Source of the DNA: an uncultured Clostridia bacterium
Lineage (GTDB): Bacteria > Bacillota > Clostridia > Oscillospirales > Acutalibacteraceae
Assembly: GCA_947302895.1 (NCBI GenBank)
Contig: CAMYWU010000051.1
Span: 1 to 8,822, forward strand
Direction of reading: 5' to 3'
DNA: 8,822 nt
Each line of letters starts with the position of its first letter. Position 1 is the first letter of the stretch. Below the pieces are notes generated by a model. That model ran no database searches. It had not been told where the DNA came from and saw nothing but the letters and a program-made list of their open reading frames with translations. Shown in pieces: positions 1 through 6,700 of the stretch. The position numbers and the translations under genes were made by a program.

Positions 1-1719
1 TACTTCCACTTCATTTTAGTGGGTGCGCTTGCAGTGCTCATCAACTATCTCTTCGGTCTGTATAAGAGCGTTTGGCGATTTGCAGGAATCGATGAGATAG
101 TCAGAGGTGCCGTTGCAGCGCTTATGGATACGGCAATGCTGTTTTTGGTTGACAGAGTATTCTTTGAAGGTATTCTGCACTATAAAGGTCATCTTGTTTT
201 CTGGAGATATATACTCGTTTTCTTCCTTACTGTTGTTGCGCTTATTGCACCCAGACTTGCGTTCAGAGTTTTAAGAAGAATAAGAAACACATCAAACAAA
301 AAAAATTCCGATACTGACAGAGTAATGATTGTCGGCGCAGGCTTTATGGGCAATTTTGTTATTGACGCCCTCGTTAATGATAACTATAAAAACGGCATTC
401 CTGTTATTGCTGTTGATGATAACCCCGCAAAGTATCATAAAAAAATCAATGGCGTTAAGGTTGCAGGAACCTGTGCGGATATTCCGACGCTCAAAGAGGA
501 ATATGATATTGACCAGATTGTTATCTGTATTCCCTCTGCTTCAGCTGCACGCCAGAAAGAGGTTATCCGCCTTGCAATGGAAACTGGCGCAAAGGTTAAA
601 ATCAGCCCGACTGTTGAGGATATGCTTGAGGACGGCGGAAAGCGCAAGGTTCGTAATGTTGAAATTTCCGACCTTCTTTCGCGTGATGAAGTTACCCTTG
701 ATAAAAAGGTTTGCCGATATCTTATCGGAAAAACCATCCTTATAACGGGTGGCGGCGGCTCAATCGGTTCTGAAATCTGCCGTCAGGTTGCAAGATACGA
801 CCCGAAATGCATAGTTATTTTTGATATTTATGAAAACTGCGCATTCGAGCTTCAGAACGACCTTGTTGATAAATACGGAGATGTTATTGATATCAACGTA
901 AGAATAGGCTCTGTTCGTGATATGGACAGGCTCAGAGAGGTTTTTGAGGAATTTAAGCCCGATGTTGTTTTCCACGCTGCGGCGCATAAGCATGTCCCCC
1001 TTATGGAGGACAGCCCCTGTGAAGCAGTTAAAAACAATGTTTTCGGAACATATAACGTTGCTCTTATTGCGGATGAATTCAAGGTTCCGAAGATGGTTAT
1101 CCTTTCAACTGATAAGGCTGTTAACCCAACAAATGTTATGGGCTGCACCAAGAGAATAACCGAAATCATTGTTCAGTATATGAACGATAAAAGCCAAAAC
1201 ACCGAATATGCGGCTGTTCGCTTCGGCAATGTTCTTGGCTCACACGGTTCGGTTATTCCGATTTTCAAAAAACAGATTGAAGCGGGCGGTCCCGTTAAGG
1301 TTACCCACCCCGATATAACAAGATACTTTATGACAATTCCCGAAGCTGCTCAGCTTGTTTGTCAGGCAGGCGGTCTTGCAAAGGGCGGCGAGGTTTTTGT
1401 TCTTGATATGGGCGAACCCGTCAGAATTATGGACCTTGCAAAAAACCTTATTCGTCTTTCAGGCTTTTCTGTTGATGAAATAGGAATTGTAATAACAGGT
1501 CTTCGCCCGGGCGAAAAGCTCTATGAAGAGCTCGCAATGGAAAGCGAAATGGAAACAAGGGAAAAAACCGCAAATGAAAAAATCTATGTTACTCAGCCAA
1601 TGGATATAAAGGATGATGAGTTCGCAAAAATGCTTGATTCTCTTAATGACGTTAATGATGATAATGTCAGAGAAAAGCTTATGGCAATTGTCCCGAATTA
1701 TCACCCTGCCAACAATTAG
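1..1719 (+). CDS. Membrane-anchored nucleotide-sugar 4,6-dehydratase (CapD/FlaA1/PglF type), 5' end cut by window
   Basis: The frame is open to base 1, so the true start lies upstream; GTG at 19 is only an in-frame codon. About 572 residues are visible against roughly 600-640 usual for the family, so the first membrane helix is probably missing. Numbering from GTG-19: hydrophobic helices near residues 1-15, 28-48 and 60-85; a first Rossmann-like domain with GAGFMG at 106-111; then the short-chain dehydrogenase domain with TGGGGSIG at 243-250. The family signature is clear: T364-D365-K366, then M374 where classical members of the superfamily have Tyr, then K378. Later blocks include RFGNVLG and GLRPGEKLYEE. 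Known relatives convert UDP-GlcNAc to a 4-keto-6-deoxy sugar for capsule, lipo-oligosaccharide or glycoprotein synthesis at the inner membrane face. The exact substrate cannot be read from sequence. It ends at TAG 1717-1719 and converges on hisF. Confidence 0.93.
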   Translation, partial: YFHFILVGALAVLINYLFGLYKSVWRFAGIDEIVRGAVAALMDTAMLFLVDRVFFEGILHYKGHLVFWRYILVFFLTVVALIAPRLAFRVLRRIRNTSNKKNSDTDRVMIVGAGFMGNFVIDALVNDNYKNGIPVIAVDDNPAKYHKKINGVKVAGTCADIPTLKEEYDIDQIVICIPSASAARQKEVIRLAMETGAKVKISPTVEDMLEDGGKRKVRNVEISDLLSRDEVTLDKKVCRYLIGKTILITGGGGSIGSEICRQVARYDPKCIVIFDIYENCAFELQNDLVDKYGDVIDINVRIGSVRDMDRLREVFEEFKPDVVFHAAAHKHVPLMEDSPCEAVKNNVFGTYNVALIADEFKVPKMVILSTDKAVNPTNVMGCTKRITEIIVQYMNDKSQNTEYAAVRFGNVLGSHGSVIPIFKKQIEAGGPVKVTHPDITRYFMTIPEAAQLVCQAGGLAKGGEVFVLDMGEPVRIMDLAKNLIRLSGFSVDEIGIVITGLRPGEKLYEELAMESEMETREKTANEKIYVTQPMDIKDDEFAKMLDSLNDVNDDNVREKLMAIVPNYHPANN

Positions 1720-1728
1720 CGCATAGTT

Positions 1729-1760
1729 AAAAGGATGCTTCAATGAAGCATCCTTTTTTT
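1729..1760. terminator. Bidirectional intrinsic terminator between the dehydratase gene and hisF
   Basis: A 13-bp perfect stem (1729-1741 with 1745-1757) closes a 3-nt loop (AAT, 1742-1744). On the plus strand the right arm runs into T7 (1754-1760). On the minus strand the same hairpin ends in TTTT, then AA, a weaker U-tract. The hisF stop codon (1759-1761) overlaps the T run, so one hairpin appears to serve both convergent genes. Confidence 0.9.
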
Positions 1761-2514
1761 ATAATCTTACTGATATTCCGTTTTCATTAAGATATTTCTT
1801 TAGCTCGGGTACGGGAAGCTCGTTGAAATGGAAAAGACTTGCCGCAAGAACGGCGTCCGCCTTACCCTCGGTTAAAACATCAAGAAAATGCTCGGCTTTG
1901 CCTGCGCCTCCAGAAGCAATAACAGGTATTCCAACGCTTTCGCTGACAGCTTTCGTAAGCTCGATATCATAGCCAGTTTTCTGACCGTCCTGGTCCATTG
2001 AGGTTAAGAGGATTTCCCCTGCGCCTCGCTGATAGGCTTCCTTTGCCCATTTGATTGCATCTATTCCCGTCGGAATCCTGCCGCCGTTGAGATAAACCTC
2101 CCAGGAAGCGCCGTTTCTCTTTGCATCAATTGCACAAACAACGCACTGAGAACCGAATTTATACGCAGCATCGTTAATCAAATCGGGATTTCTCACTGCT
2201 GCAGAGTTAACGGAAATCTTATCCGCACCCGCTCTGAGAAGCTCCTTGAAGTCATCGGTTGAATTTATACCGCCGCCAACAGTGAAGGGAATAAACACCG
2301 TGTTTGCAACACGGGAAACAATATCAAGCATTGTTCCCCTGCCCTCGTGGCTTGCCATAATATCAAGCAAAACAAGCTCATCAGCGCCCTGCTTATCATA
2401 GGCAGCTGCACACTGAACTGGATCGCCTGCATCACGAAGCCCCACAAATGAAACACCCTTAACAACTCTGCCGTTTTTAACATCGAGGCAGGGTATTATT
2501 CTTTTAGCATACAT
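1759..2514 (-). CDS. hisF: Imidazole glycerol phosphate synthase, cyclase subunit HisF
   Basis: HisF takes ammonia delivered by HisH and PRFAR and makes imidazole glycerol phosphate plus AICAR, step 5-6 of histidine synthesis, in the cytoplasm. The 251-residue length is standard for this (beta/alpha)8 barrel. The two catalytic aspartates are in place: D11 in the block [17 protein letters not shown] and D130 in CAIDAKR. Phosphate-binding motifs TVGGGI (78-83) and IASGGAGK are also present. The start ATG (2512-2514) lies two bases after the hisH stop. Its ribosome site GGAGGG (2521-2526) sits inside the last codons of hisH, which favours translational coupling and equal subunit output. hisA is not between hisH and hisF, unlike in many his operons. 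Nothing is truncated or odd. Confidence 0.98.
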   Translation of the reverse strand: MYAKRIIPCLDVKNGRVVKGVSFVGLRDAGDPVQCAAAYDKQGADELVLLDIMASHEGRGTMLDIVSRVANTVFIPFTVGGGINSTDDFKELLRAGADKISVNSAAVRNPDLINDAAYKFGSQCVVCAIDAKRNGASWEVYLNGGRIPTGIDAIKWAKEAYQRGAGEILLTSMDQDGQKTGYDIELTKAVSESVGIPVIASGGAGKAEHFLDVLTEGKADAVLAASLFHFNELPVPELKKYLNENGISVRL

Positions 2515-2516
2515 AA

Positions 2517-3122
2517 TTAACCCTCCACGAAGTTTTTAAGAAGTTTTAAACCGATTTCGCCGCTCTTTTCAGGATGGAACTGGGTTGCCGCAACCCTGCC
2601 CTTCTGAACAGCGCACTGAATTTCAACTCCGTACTGAGTTGTTCCTGCAACAACCTTGCAATCGGCATCTTTTAAATAATACGAATGAACAAAATAGAAA
2701 TAGCTTTCATCATTAATACCAGAAAAAATACCGCCATTTTGCTTAAGCGAAACTGAATTCCAACCCATATGGGGAACCTTTAAGCCGAGATTTTCAGGTA
2801 TTTTCACAATGCTTCCTTTAAAAACGCCAAGACCTTTAACGCCGGGACTCTCCTCGCTCTCTTCAAAAAGGAGCTGAAGTCCGAGGCAAATTCCGAGAAA
2901 GGGCTTTTCGCCCGAAGCAGTATATCTGATAACCTCTTCAAGTCCTCTCTTTCTGATTGAATCCATCGCATCTCCGAAGGAACCAACACCCGGAAGAATT
3001 ATATGGGAAGCGCTTTCGATTTCAGATTTATCCGAGGTTATTATATTTTCACAGCCAATATAATCAAGCGCCTTTTTAACACTTTGAAGATTGCCTGCAC
3101 CGTAATCAATAATAGCAACCAT
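2517..3122 (-). CDS. hisH: Imidazole glycerol phosphate synthase, glutamine amidotransferase subunit HisH
   Basis: HisH hydrolyses glutamine and channels ammonia to HisF in the IGPS heterodimer. The 201-residue class I glutaminase is complete: nucleophile C79 in GICLGLQ, with H183 and E185 in QFHPEKSG forming the triad, and the PGVGSFG loop at 44-50. The start ATG (3120-3122) is supported by AGGAG (complement of 3130-3134) seven bases upstream. It is the first gene of a two-gene operon with hisF. A sigma-A-type promoter lies directly upstream (3150-3178), giving an expected leader of only about 20 nt. There is therefore no room for a T-box or attenuator between this promoter and the start, so regulation, if any, should act at the promoter. 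The other his genes are not in the window. Confidence 0.98.
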   Translation of the reverse strand: MVAIIDYGAGNLQSVKKALDYIGCENIITSDKSEIESASHIILPGVGSFGDAMDSIRKRGLEEVIRYTASGEKPFLGICLGLQLLFEESEESPGVKGLGVFKGSIVKIPENLGLKVPHMGWNSVSLKQNGGIFSGINDESYFYFVHSYYLKDADCKVVAGTTQYGVEIQCAVQKGRVAATQFHPEKSGEIGLKLLKNFVEG

Positions 3123-3149
3123 TTATTTTCTCCTGAATTTAATGTTTAT

Positions 3150-3178
3150 ATAATAACATAAAGATTTGTAATTGACAA
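3150..3178 (-). promoter_or_regulatory. Predicted sigma-A promoter of hisH-hisF
   Basis: Read on the minus strand: -35 TTGTCA (3173-3178), 17-bp spacer, -10 TATTAT (3150-3155). The predicted start of transcription is near 3143, about 20 nt before the hisH start codon. The -35 box overlaps that of the divergent plus-strand promoter by five bases. Confidence 0.7.
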
Positions 3179-3200
3179 ATAAAATTTATTTTGCTACAAT
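3172..3200 (+). promoter_or_regulatory. Near-consensus sigma-A promoter for the tRNA-Ser island
   Basis: -35 TTGACA (3172-3177) is perfect, the spacer is 17 bp, and -10 TACAAT (3195-3200) is preceded by TG-C, an extended -10. The predicted start is near 3206-3208. No terminator-like hairpin with a U-tract is seen between here and the tRNA at 3411, so a transcript of about 330 nt running to the terminator at 3541 is likely, with the tRNA cut out of it. The strength fits a stable-RNA promoter. Confidence 0.8.
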
Positions 3201-3237
3201 AATCGGGCAAAATGAATACGGAGACGTATCGAAGTGG

Positions 3238-3347
3238 GGACGTTTGCGAGCGCTGCCGGTGGCAGATAAAGCGAGCAATAAGGAGTGGCAGCGGTCAAAA
3301 TTTGTCGGCGCTCCAAGCCGAAACAAATTTTGGGCACCGCAACAGGA
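3238..3347 (+). other. 110-nt structured insert within the tRNA-Ser remnant
   Basis: This segment interrupts the D-loop match. GGAC occurs at its left end (3238-3241) and again at the right junction (3345-3348), a possible short target duplication. The ends carry an imperfect inverted repeat, GTTTGCG (3242-3248) against CGCAAC (3338-3343). Inside are a hairpin CTGCC-GGT-GGCAG (3253-3265) and a long one: GCGGT (3291-3295), AAAATTTGT (3297-3305) and CGGC (3306-3309) pair with GCCG (3317-3320), ACAAATTTT (3323-3331) and ACCGC (3336-3340). That makes about 18 pairs with small bulges and a 7-nt loop. It has no ribosome site and no convincing coding frame. It may be a short non-autonomous repeat element or a structured RNA; the sequence does not say which, and I do not recognise a named family. 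Confidence 0.5.
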
Positions 3348-3350
3348 CAT

Positions 3351-3366
3351 AACGGGGCGCCCCGTT
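3351..3366. repeat. 16-bp perfect palindrome
   Basis: AACGGGGCGCCCCGTT reads the same on both strands. Its left half is the end of the tRNA-Ser D-arm match; the right half is what replaces the normal anticodon arm. It has no following U-tract, so it is not a terminator. Confidence 0.6.
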
Positions 3367-3410
3367 CGAATGATAAAAACAGAAAATAAGCTTATTAGCT
3401 TAATATACAT

Positions 3411-3499
3411 GGAGTGGTATCGAAGTGGTCATAACGGGGCGCACTCGAAATGCGTTTGCCTTAACGGGCACGTGGGTTCGAATCCCACCCACTCCGCCA
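3411..3499 (+). tRNA. tRNA-Ser(CGA)
   Basis: All 89 bases fold as a class II tRNA. Acceptor GGAGTGG (3411-3417) pairs with CCACTCC (3489-3495), with discriminator G (3496) and encoded CCA (3497-3499). The D-stem is TCG/CGG around a 12-nt loop containing GTGG. Anticodon stem GCGCA/TGCGT encloses CTCGAAA, giving anticodon CGA (3446-3448), which reads serine codon UCG. The long variable arm TGCC/GGCA (3457-3470) is typical of tRNA-Ser. T-stem GTGGG/CCCAC encloses TTCGAAT. Transcription probably starts at the promoter at 3172-3200, about 205 nt upstream. A TAATAT at 3401-3406 lacks a matching -35 and would lie too close to the mature end. A strong terminator follows directly. Confidence 0.96.
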
Positions 3500-3505
3500 A
3501 AAGCA
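3480..3505 (+). repeat. Direct repeat copy 1: T-loop to 3' end of tRNA-Ser plus flank
   Basis: These 26 bases run from inside the T-loop through the acceptor strand and CCA to the AAAAGCA that follows. They recur identically at 3638-3663, 158 bp downstream. T-loop to 3' end is the part of a tRNA gene that many tyrosine integrases use as an attachment site. Confidence 0.85.
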
Positions 3506-3541
3506 GAAAAACCAACCCAAAAGGTTGGTTTTTCTGTTTTT
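3504..3541 (+). terminator. Intrinsic terminator of the tRNA-Ser transcript
   Basis: A 14-bp perfect stem (3504-3517 with 3523-3536, core AACCAACC/GGTTGGTT) closes a 5-nt loop CAAAA and is followed by TTTTT (3537-3541). It begins five bases after the tRNA CCA. Confidence 0.93.
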
Positions 3542-3637
3542 AAGGTGTTGGAGGGATGAGAAACGAACTCCAAGAGCGGCGCAGAAAGTGTCGCGATTGG
3601 GAGAAAGCTCCGGTGGAGCTTTCGATAGCTGAGAGGA
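3542..3637 (+). other. Hairpin-rich segment between the two copies of the tRNA 3' end
   Basis: No gene is credible here. The segment contains TTGGAG (3548-3553) that can pair with CTCCAA (3568-3573), the latter alternatively with TTGGGAG (3597-3603), a GCGGC/GTCGC pairing between, and a perfect 9-bp hairpin GAAAGCTCC-GGT-GGAGCTTTC (3603-3623). After that hairpin come GATA, a GAG and AGGAG, the same order as after the CC-GGT-GG hairpin in the upstream insert. The two segments may belong to one loose family. Its function is unknown; it could be the remains of an element inserted at the tRNA T-loop or part of a degraded second tRNA-Ser transcript. Confidence 0.45.
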
Positions 3638-3663
3638 GAATCCCACCCACTCCGCCAAAAGCA
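3638..3663 (+). repeat. Direct repeat copy 2: orphan tRNA-Ser 3' end
   Basis: Identical over 26 bases to 3480-3505, including CCACTCC, G, CCA and AAAAGCA. No tRNA 5' part lies in front of it; the match begins exactly in the T-loop. It is either the far junction of a past insertion at the tRNA or the tail of a lost tandem tRNA-Ser. Like copy 1, it is followed at once by a terminator hairpin. Confidence 0.85.
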
Positions 3664-3695
3664 AAACAGCAGGTTTTAAACCTGCTGTTTTTGTT
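3661..3695. terminator. Bidirectional terminator between the tRNA island and purL
   Basis: AAAACAGCAGG (3663-3673) pairs with CCTGCTGTTTT (3681-3691) around a 7-nt loop. T-rich sequence follows on both strands: TTTTTGTTTT on plus, TTTTGCTTTT on minus. It lies eight bases beyond the purL stop codon and ends the purine operon, while blocking any plus-strand read-through into purL. Confidence 0.88.
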
Positions 3696-3702
3696 TTGCT
3701 CT

Positions 3703-6700
3703 TTATTTAAAATATTCACAAGCTGATTTGAAGATTTTCATATCATACTCACCGGGAACATTTTTGTATAAGCCGTTTCCAATACGCTCGGAATGTCCCA
3801 TCTTGCCGAGAACTCTGCCATCGGGTGATGTAATGCCCTCAATCGCTGCAAATGAGCCATTAATATTTGAACTGATATCCATAGTCGGATTACCGTCAAT
3901 ATCGCAATACTGGGTTGCAACCTGGCCGTTTTGAATAAGGCTCTGAATCAGCTCATCGCTTGCGATAAATCTACCCTCACCGTGAGAAATCGGAACATTA
4001 TATATCTCGCCAACATTTGTATATTTAAGCCAGGGAGATTTATTTGAAGCAACTCGGGTTCGAACAATTCTCGACTGGTGGCGCCCGATTGTATTAAAGG
4101 TAAGAGTCGGGCAGGTGTCATCTGCATCAATAATCTTTCCATACGGAACAAGACCTAATTTGATAAGCGCCTGGAAGCCGTTGCAGATACCTGCCATAAG
4201 TCCGTCTCGCCCATCAAGCAAATCGCCTACAGCCTCTTTAACCTGGGCATTTCTGAAGAACGCAGTTATGAACTTGCCGCTTCCGTCGGGCTCATCACCG
4301 CCCGAAAAACCGCCCGGAATGAATACTATCTGAGAGGTTTTAATTTTGTTTGCGAAGGTTTCAACGCTTTGAAGTATACCCTCTTTGCTCATATTGTTGA
4401 TAACAAAGATTTCGGGTTCCAGACCTGCGTCTGCGGCAGCCTTTGCGGTATCGTATTCGCAGTTTGTTCCGGGAAATGCGGGAATGAGAATATGGGGCTT
4501 TGCGCACTTAATATGGGGCGCAAAGCGCTTTTCTGCCTGACAAGAGATAACGGGTACCTCTTTAGTCTCATCGCCTGCCTTGCTCGGATATACACTTTCA
4601 AGCTTGCTTTCATAAACCGTAAGAAGTGCACTTAAATCAATTGCTTCATCCTTATAAACAATTGCTTTTTCGCTCTCTACTGTTCCGATAAACCTGCCTG
4701 CGCTTTCATCATCGGTTTCAACTATGAATGAGCCGTAGCCGTAGCCGAAAATCTCGTTAATTGAAAGCTCATCGCTGAACTTAAAGCCGAAGCCGTTACC
4801 AATACACATTTTGAAAACTGCTTCTGCAATTCCGCCGTATCCGAGGGTGTAAATTGAAAGCGCCCTGCCCTCTTTTGCAAGCGAATTAACCTTGTTAAAT
4901 ACAGAAATGAGGGAATCGGTTTTCGGAAGTCCGTTTTCATCATATTCGGGAGCAATCAAAACAGCCTTGCTGCCCGCTCTCTTGAAATCGTTTGAAACAA
5001 TATCCTTTGCTTTCTCAGTTGTTACGGCAAATGAAACAAGAGTTGGCGGAACATCTATATCTTCAAAGCTTCCGCTCATTGAATCCTTACCGCCCACCGA
5101 GCCAATTCCAAGCTCAAGCTGAGCCTTATATGCGCCGAGAAGAGCCGAAAGCGGCTTGCCCCAGCGGCTTGAATCGCTTCCCGGATGCTCAAAGTATTCC
5201 TGGAAGGTGAGATAAACCTGATTAAATGAAGCGCCTGTTGCTATCAGCTTTGAAGCGCTTTCAACAACGGCAAGATATGCGCCGTGGTATGGGCTCTGCT
5301 CAGAAATGAACGGATTATATCCCCAAGCCATAAGCGAACAGGTATCGGTATGCTTTTTCTCAACAGAAACCTTCTGAACCATCGCCTGAGCAGGAGTGAG
5401 CTGATTTTTTCCGCCAAAGGGCATAATAACCGTTCCTGCGCCGATGGTTGAATCAAAACGCTCCGAAAGACCTCTCTTGGAGCATACGTTCAAGTCTGAT
5501 AAGAGTAATTTATAACCCTCGCCAAAACTTTCGGGAATATCCCTGCTGTATTTATCCGCCTTGGCGGCTTTGATTTGAATATGCTTTTCAGCGCCGTTTG
5601 AATCAAGAAAGCTTCTTGAAATATCAACAATCTTTCTGCCGCGCCATTTCATAACGAGCCTTGGCTCCTCGGTTACAACCGCAACGGGAGTTGCGCTGAG
5701 GTTTTCCTCCTGAGCCATTGCGATAAATTTATCAACATCCTCTTTATCAACAACAACAGCCATTCTCTCCTGGCTTTCGCTGATTGCAAGCTCTGTTCCG
5801 TCGAGACCCTCGTATTTTTTCGGAACCTTATCAAGATTGATTTCAAGACCGTCCGCAAGCTCGCCGATAGCAACCGATACTCCGCCTGCGCCGAAATCAT
5901 TGCACTTTTTAATAAGTCGGCAAGCGTCATATCTTCTGAAAAGTCGCTGGAGCTTTCTTTCCTCAGGAGCATTACCCTTTTGAACCTCTGCGCCGCATTT
6001 TTCAACGGAGGAAACAGTATGCGCCTTTGAAGAGCCTGTTGCGCCGCCTATGCCGTCCCTGCCTGGTGCACCGCCGAGAAGAATAATAATATCCCCTGTA
6101 ACGGGTTTTTCACGTCTGACGTTTTCTTCGGGAGCCGCCGCAACAACAGCACCGATTTCCATTCTCTTTGCAGCGTAGCCGTCGTGGTAAAGCTCGTCAA
6201 CAATTCCTGTTGCAAGACCAATCTGGTTACCATATGATGAATAGCCTGCTGCTGCACCCGTTACAATCTTTCTCTGGGGAAGCTTGCCCTTGATTGTTTG
6301 CTCAACGGGCTTCAAGGGGTCTGCAGCGCCAGTAACACGCATTGCGCCATAAACATACGCTCTGCCTGAGAGCGGGTCTCTGATTGCGCCGCCTATGCAG
6401 GTTGCAGCACCGCCGAAGGGCTCAACCTCTGTCGGATGGTTATGGGTTTCGTTTTTGAAAAGAAGGAGCCAGGGCTCTTCCTTTCCGTCAACGCTAACAT
6501 TTATTTTAACCGTGCAGGCATTGATTTCGTCTGATTCATCAAGCCCTGCGAGTCTGCCGTCCGCCTTAAGCGCTTTTGCGGCAACAGTTGCAATATCCAT
6601 AAGGCAAATCGGCGAGGTTTTGCCGAGCTCTTTTCTTTTTGCAAGATATTCCTTATATGTTTTTTCAACGAGTTCATCCTCAAAGGATACATCATCAATA

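Larger units (their letters stand above)
3220..3372 (+). pseudogene. tRNA-Ser-like remnant split in the D-loop
   Basis: Bases 3220-3237 match the first 18 bases of the intact tRNA-Ser (3411-3428) at 16 of 18 positions, covering the acceptor 5' strand, D-stem and first half of the D-loop. Bases 3348-3360 (CATAACGGGGCGC) are identical to 3430-3442, the second half of the D-arm and start of the anticodon stem. In the intact gene the two blocks are separated by one base; here 110 nt lie between them. After 3360 the match decays, with a T-arm-like GTTCGAAT at 3364-3371. No 3' acceptor strand CGTCTCC follows to pair with GGAGACG, so this cannot fold as a full tRNA. It is read here as a broken tRNA-Ser; chance is unlikely given the order and spacing of the two blocks. 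Confidence 0.6.

Noticed and set aside
3123..3149. T-box or histidine attenuator before hisH
   Set aside because: Only about 20 nt separate the predicted start of transcription from the ATG, which is too short for either.
3291..3340. Stem-loop as a terminator separating the promoter from the tRNA
   Set aside because: The stem is followed by AACAGGACAT rather than a T run, so intrinsic termination is not expected.
3385..3396. Palindrome AATAAGCTTATT as an operator
   Set aside because: It is AT-rich and short, with no promoter next to it that it could control; chance is likely.
3401..3406. TAATAT as a -10 box of a tRNA-specific promoter
   Set aside because: No acceptable -35 lies 16-18 bp upstream, and transcription would begin at or inside the mature tRNA.
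3186..3410. Minus-strand open frame of 74 codons containing HFDTSP
   Set aside because: It is the antisense of the tRNA-Ser 5' remnant and of the hairpins. It has no supported start.
3172..3543. Plus-strand open frame of 123 codons across the tRNA island
   Set aside because: It starts inside the promoter's -35 box, reads through the tRNA and its terminator, and has no ribosome site or recognisable protein features.
3461..3664. Minus-strand open frame of 67 codons ending in GWDSNPRAR
   Set aside because: It is the antisense reading of the tRNA-Ser 3' part and of its repeat. GWDSNPR-type endings are a known artefact of tRNA complements. No ribosome site, and it spans a terminator.
4369..4635. 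Plus-strand open frame of 88 codons inside purL, and similar ones across purL, purD and the dehydratase
   Set aside because: Shadows of conserved genes on the other strand or frame, without ribosome sites or known motifs.
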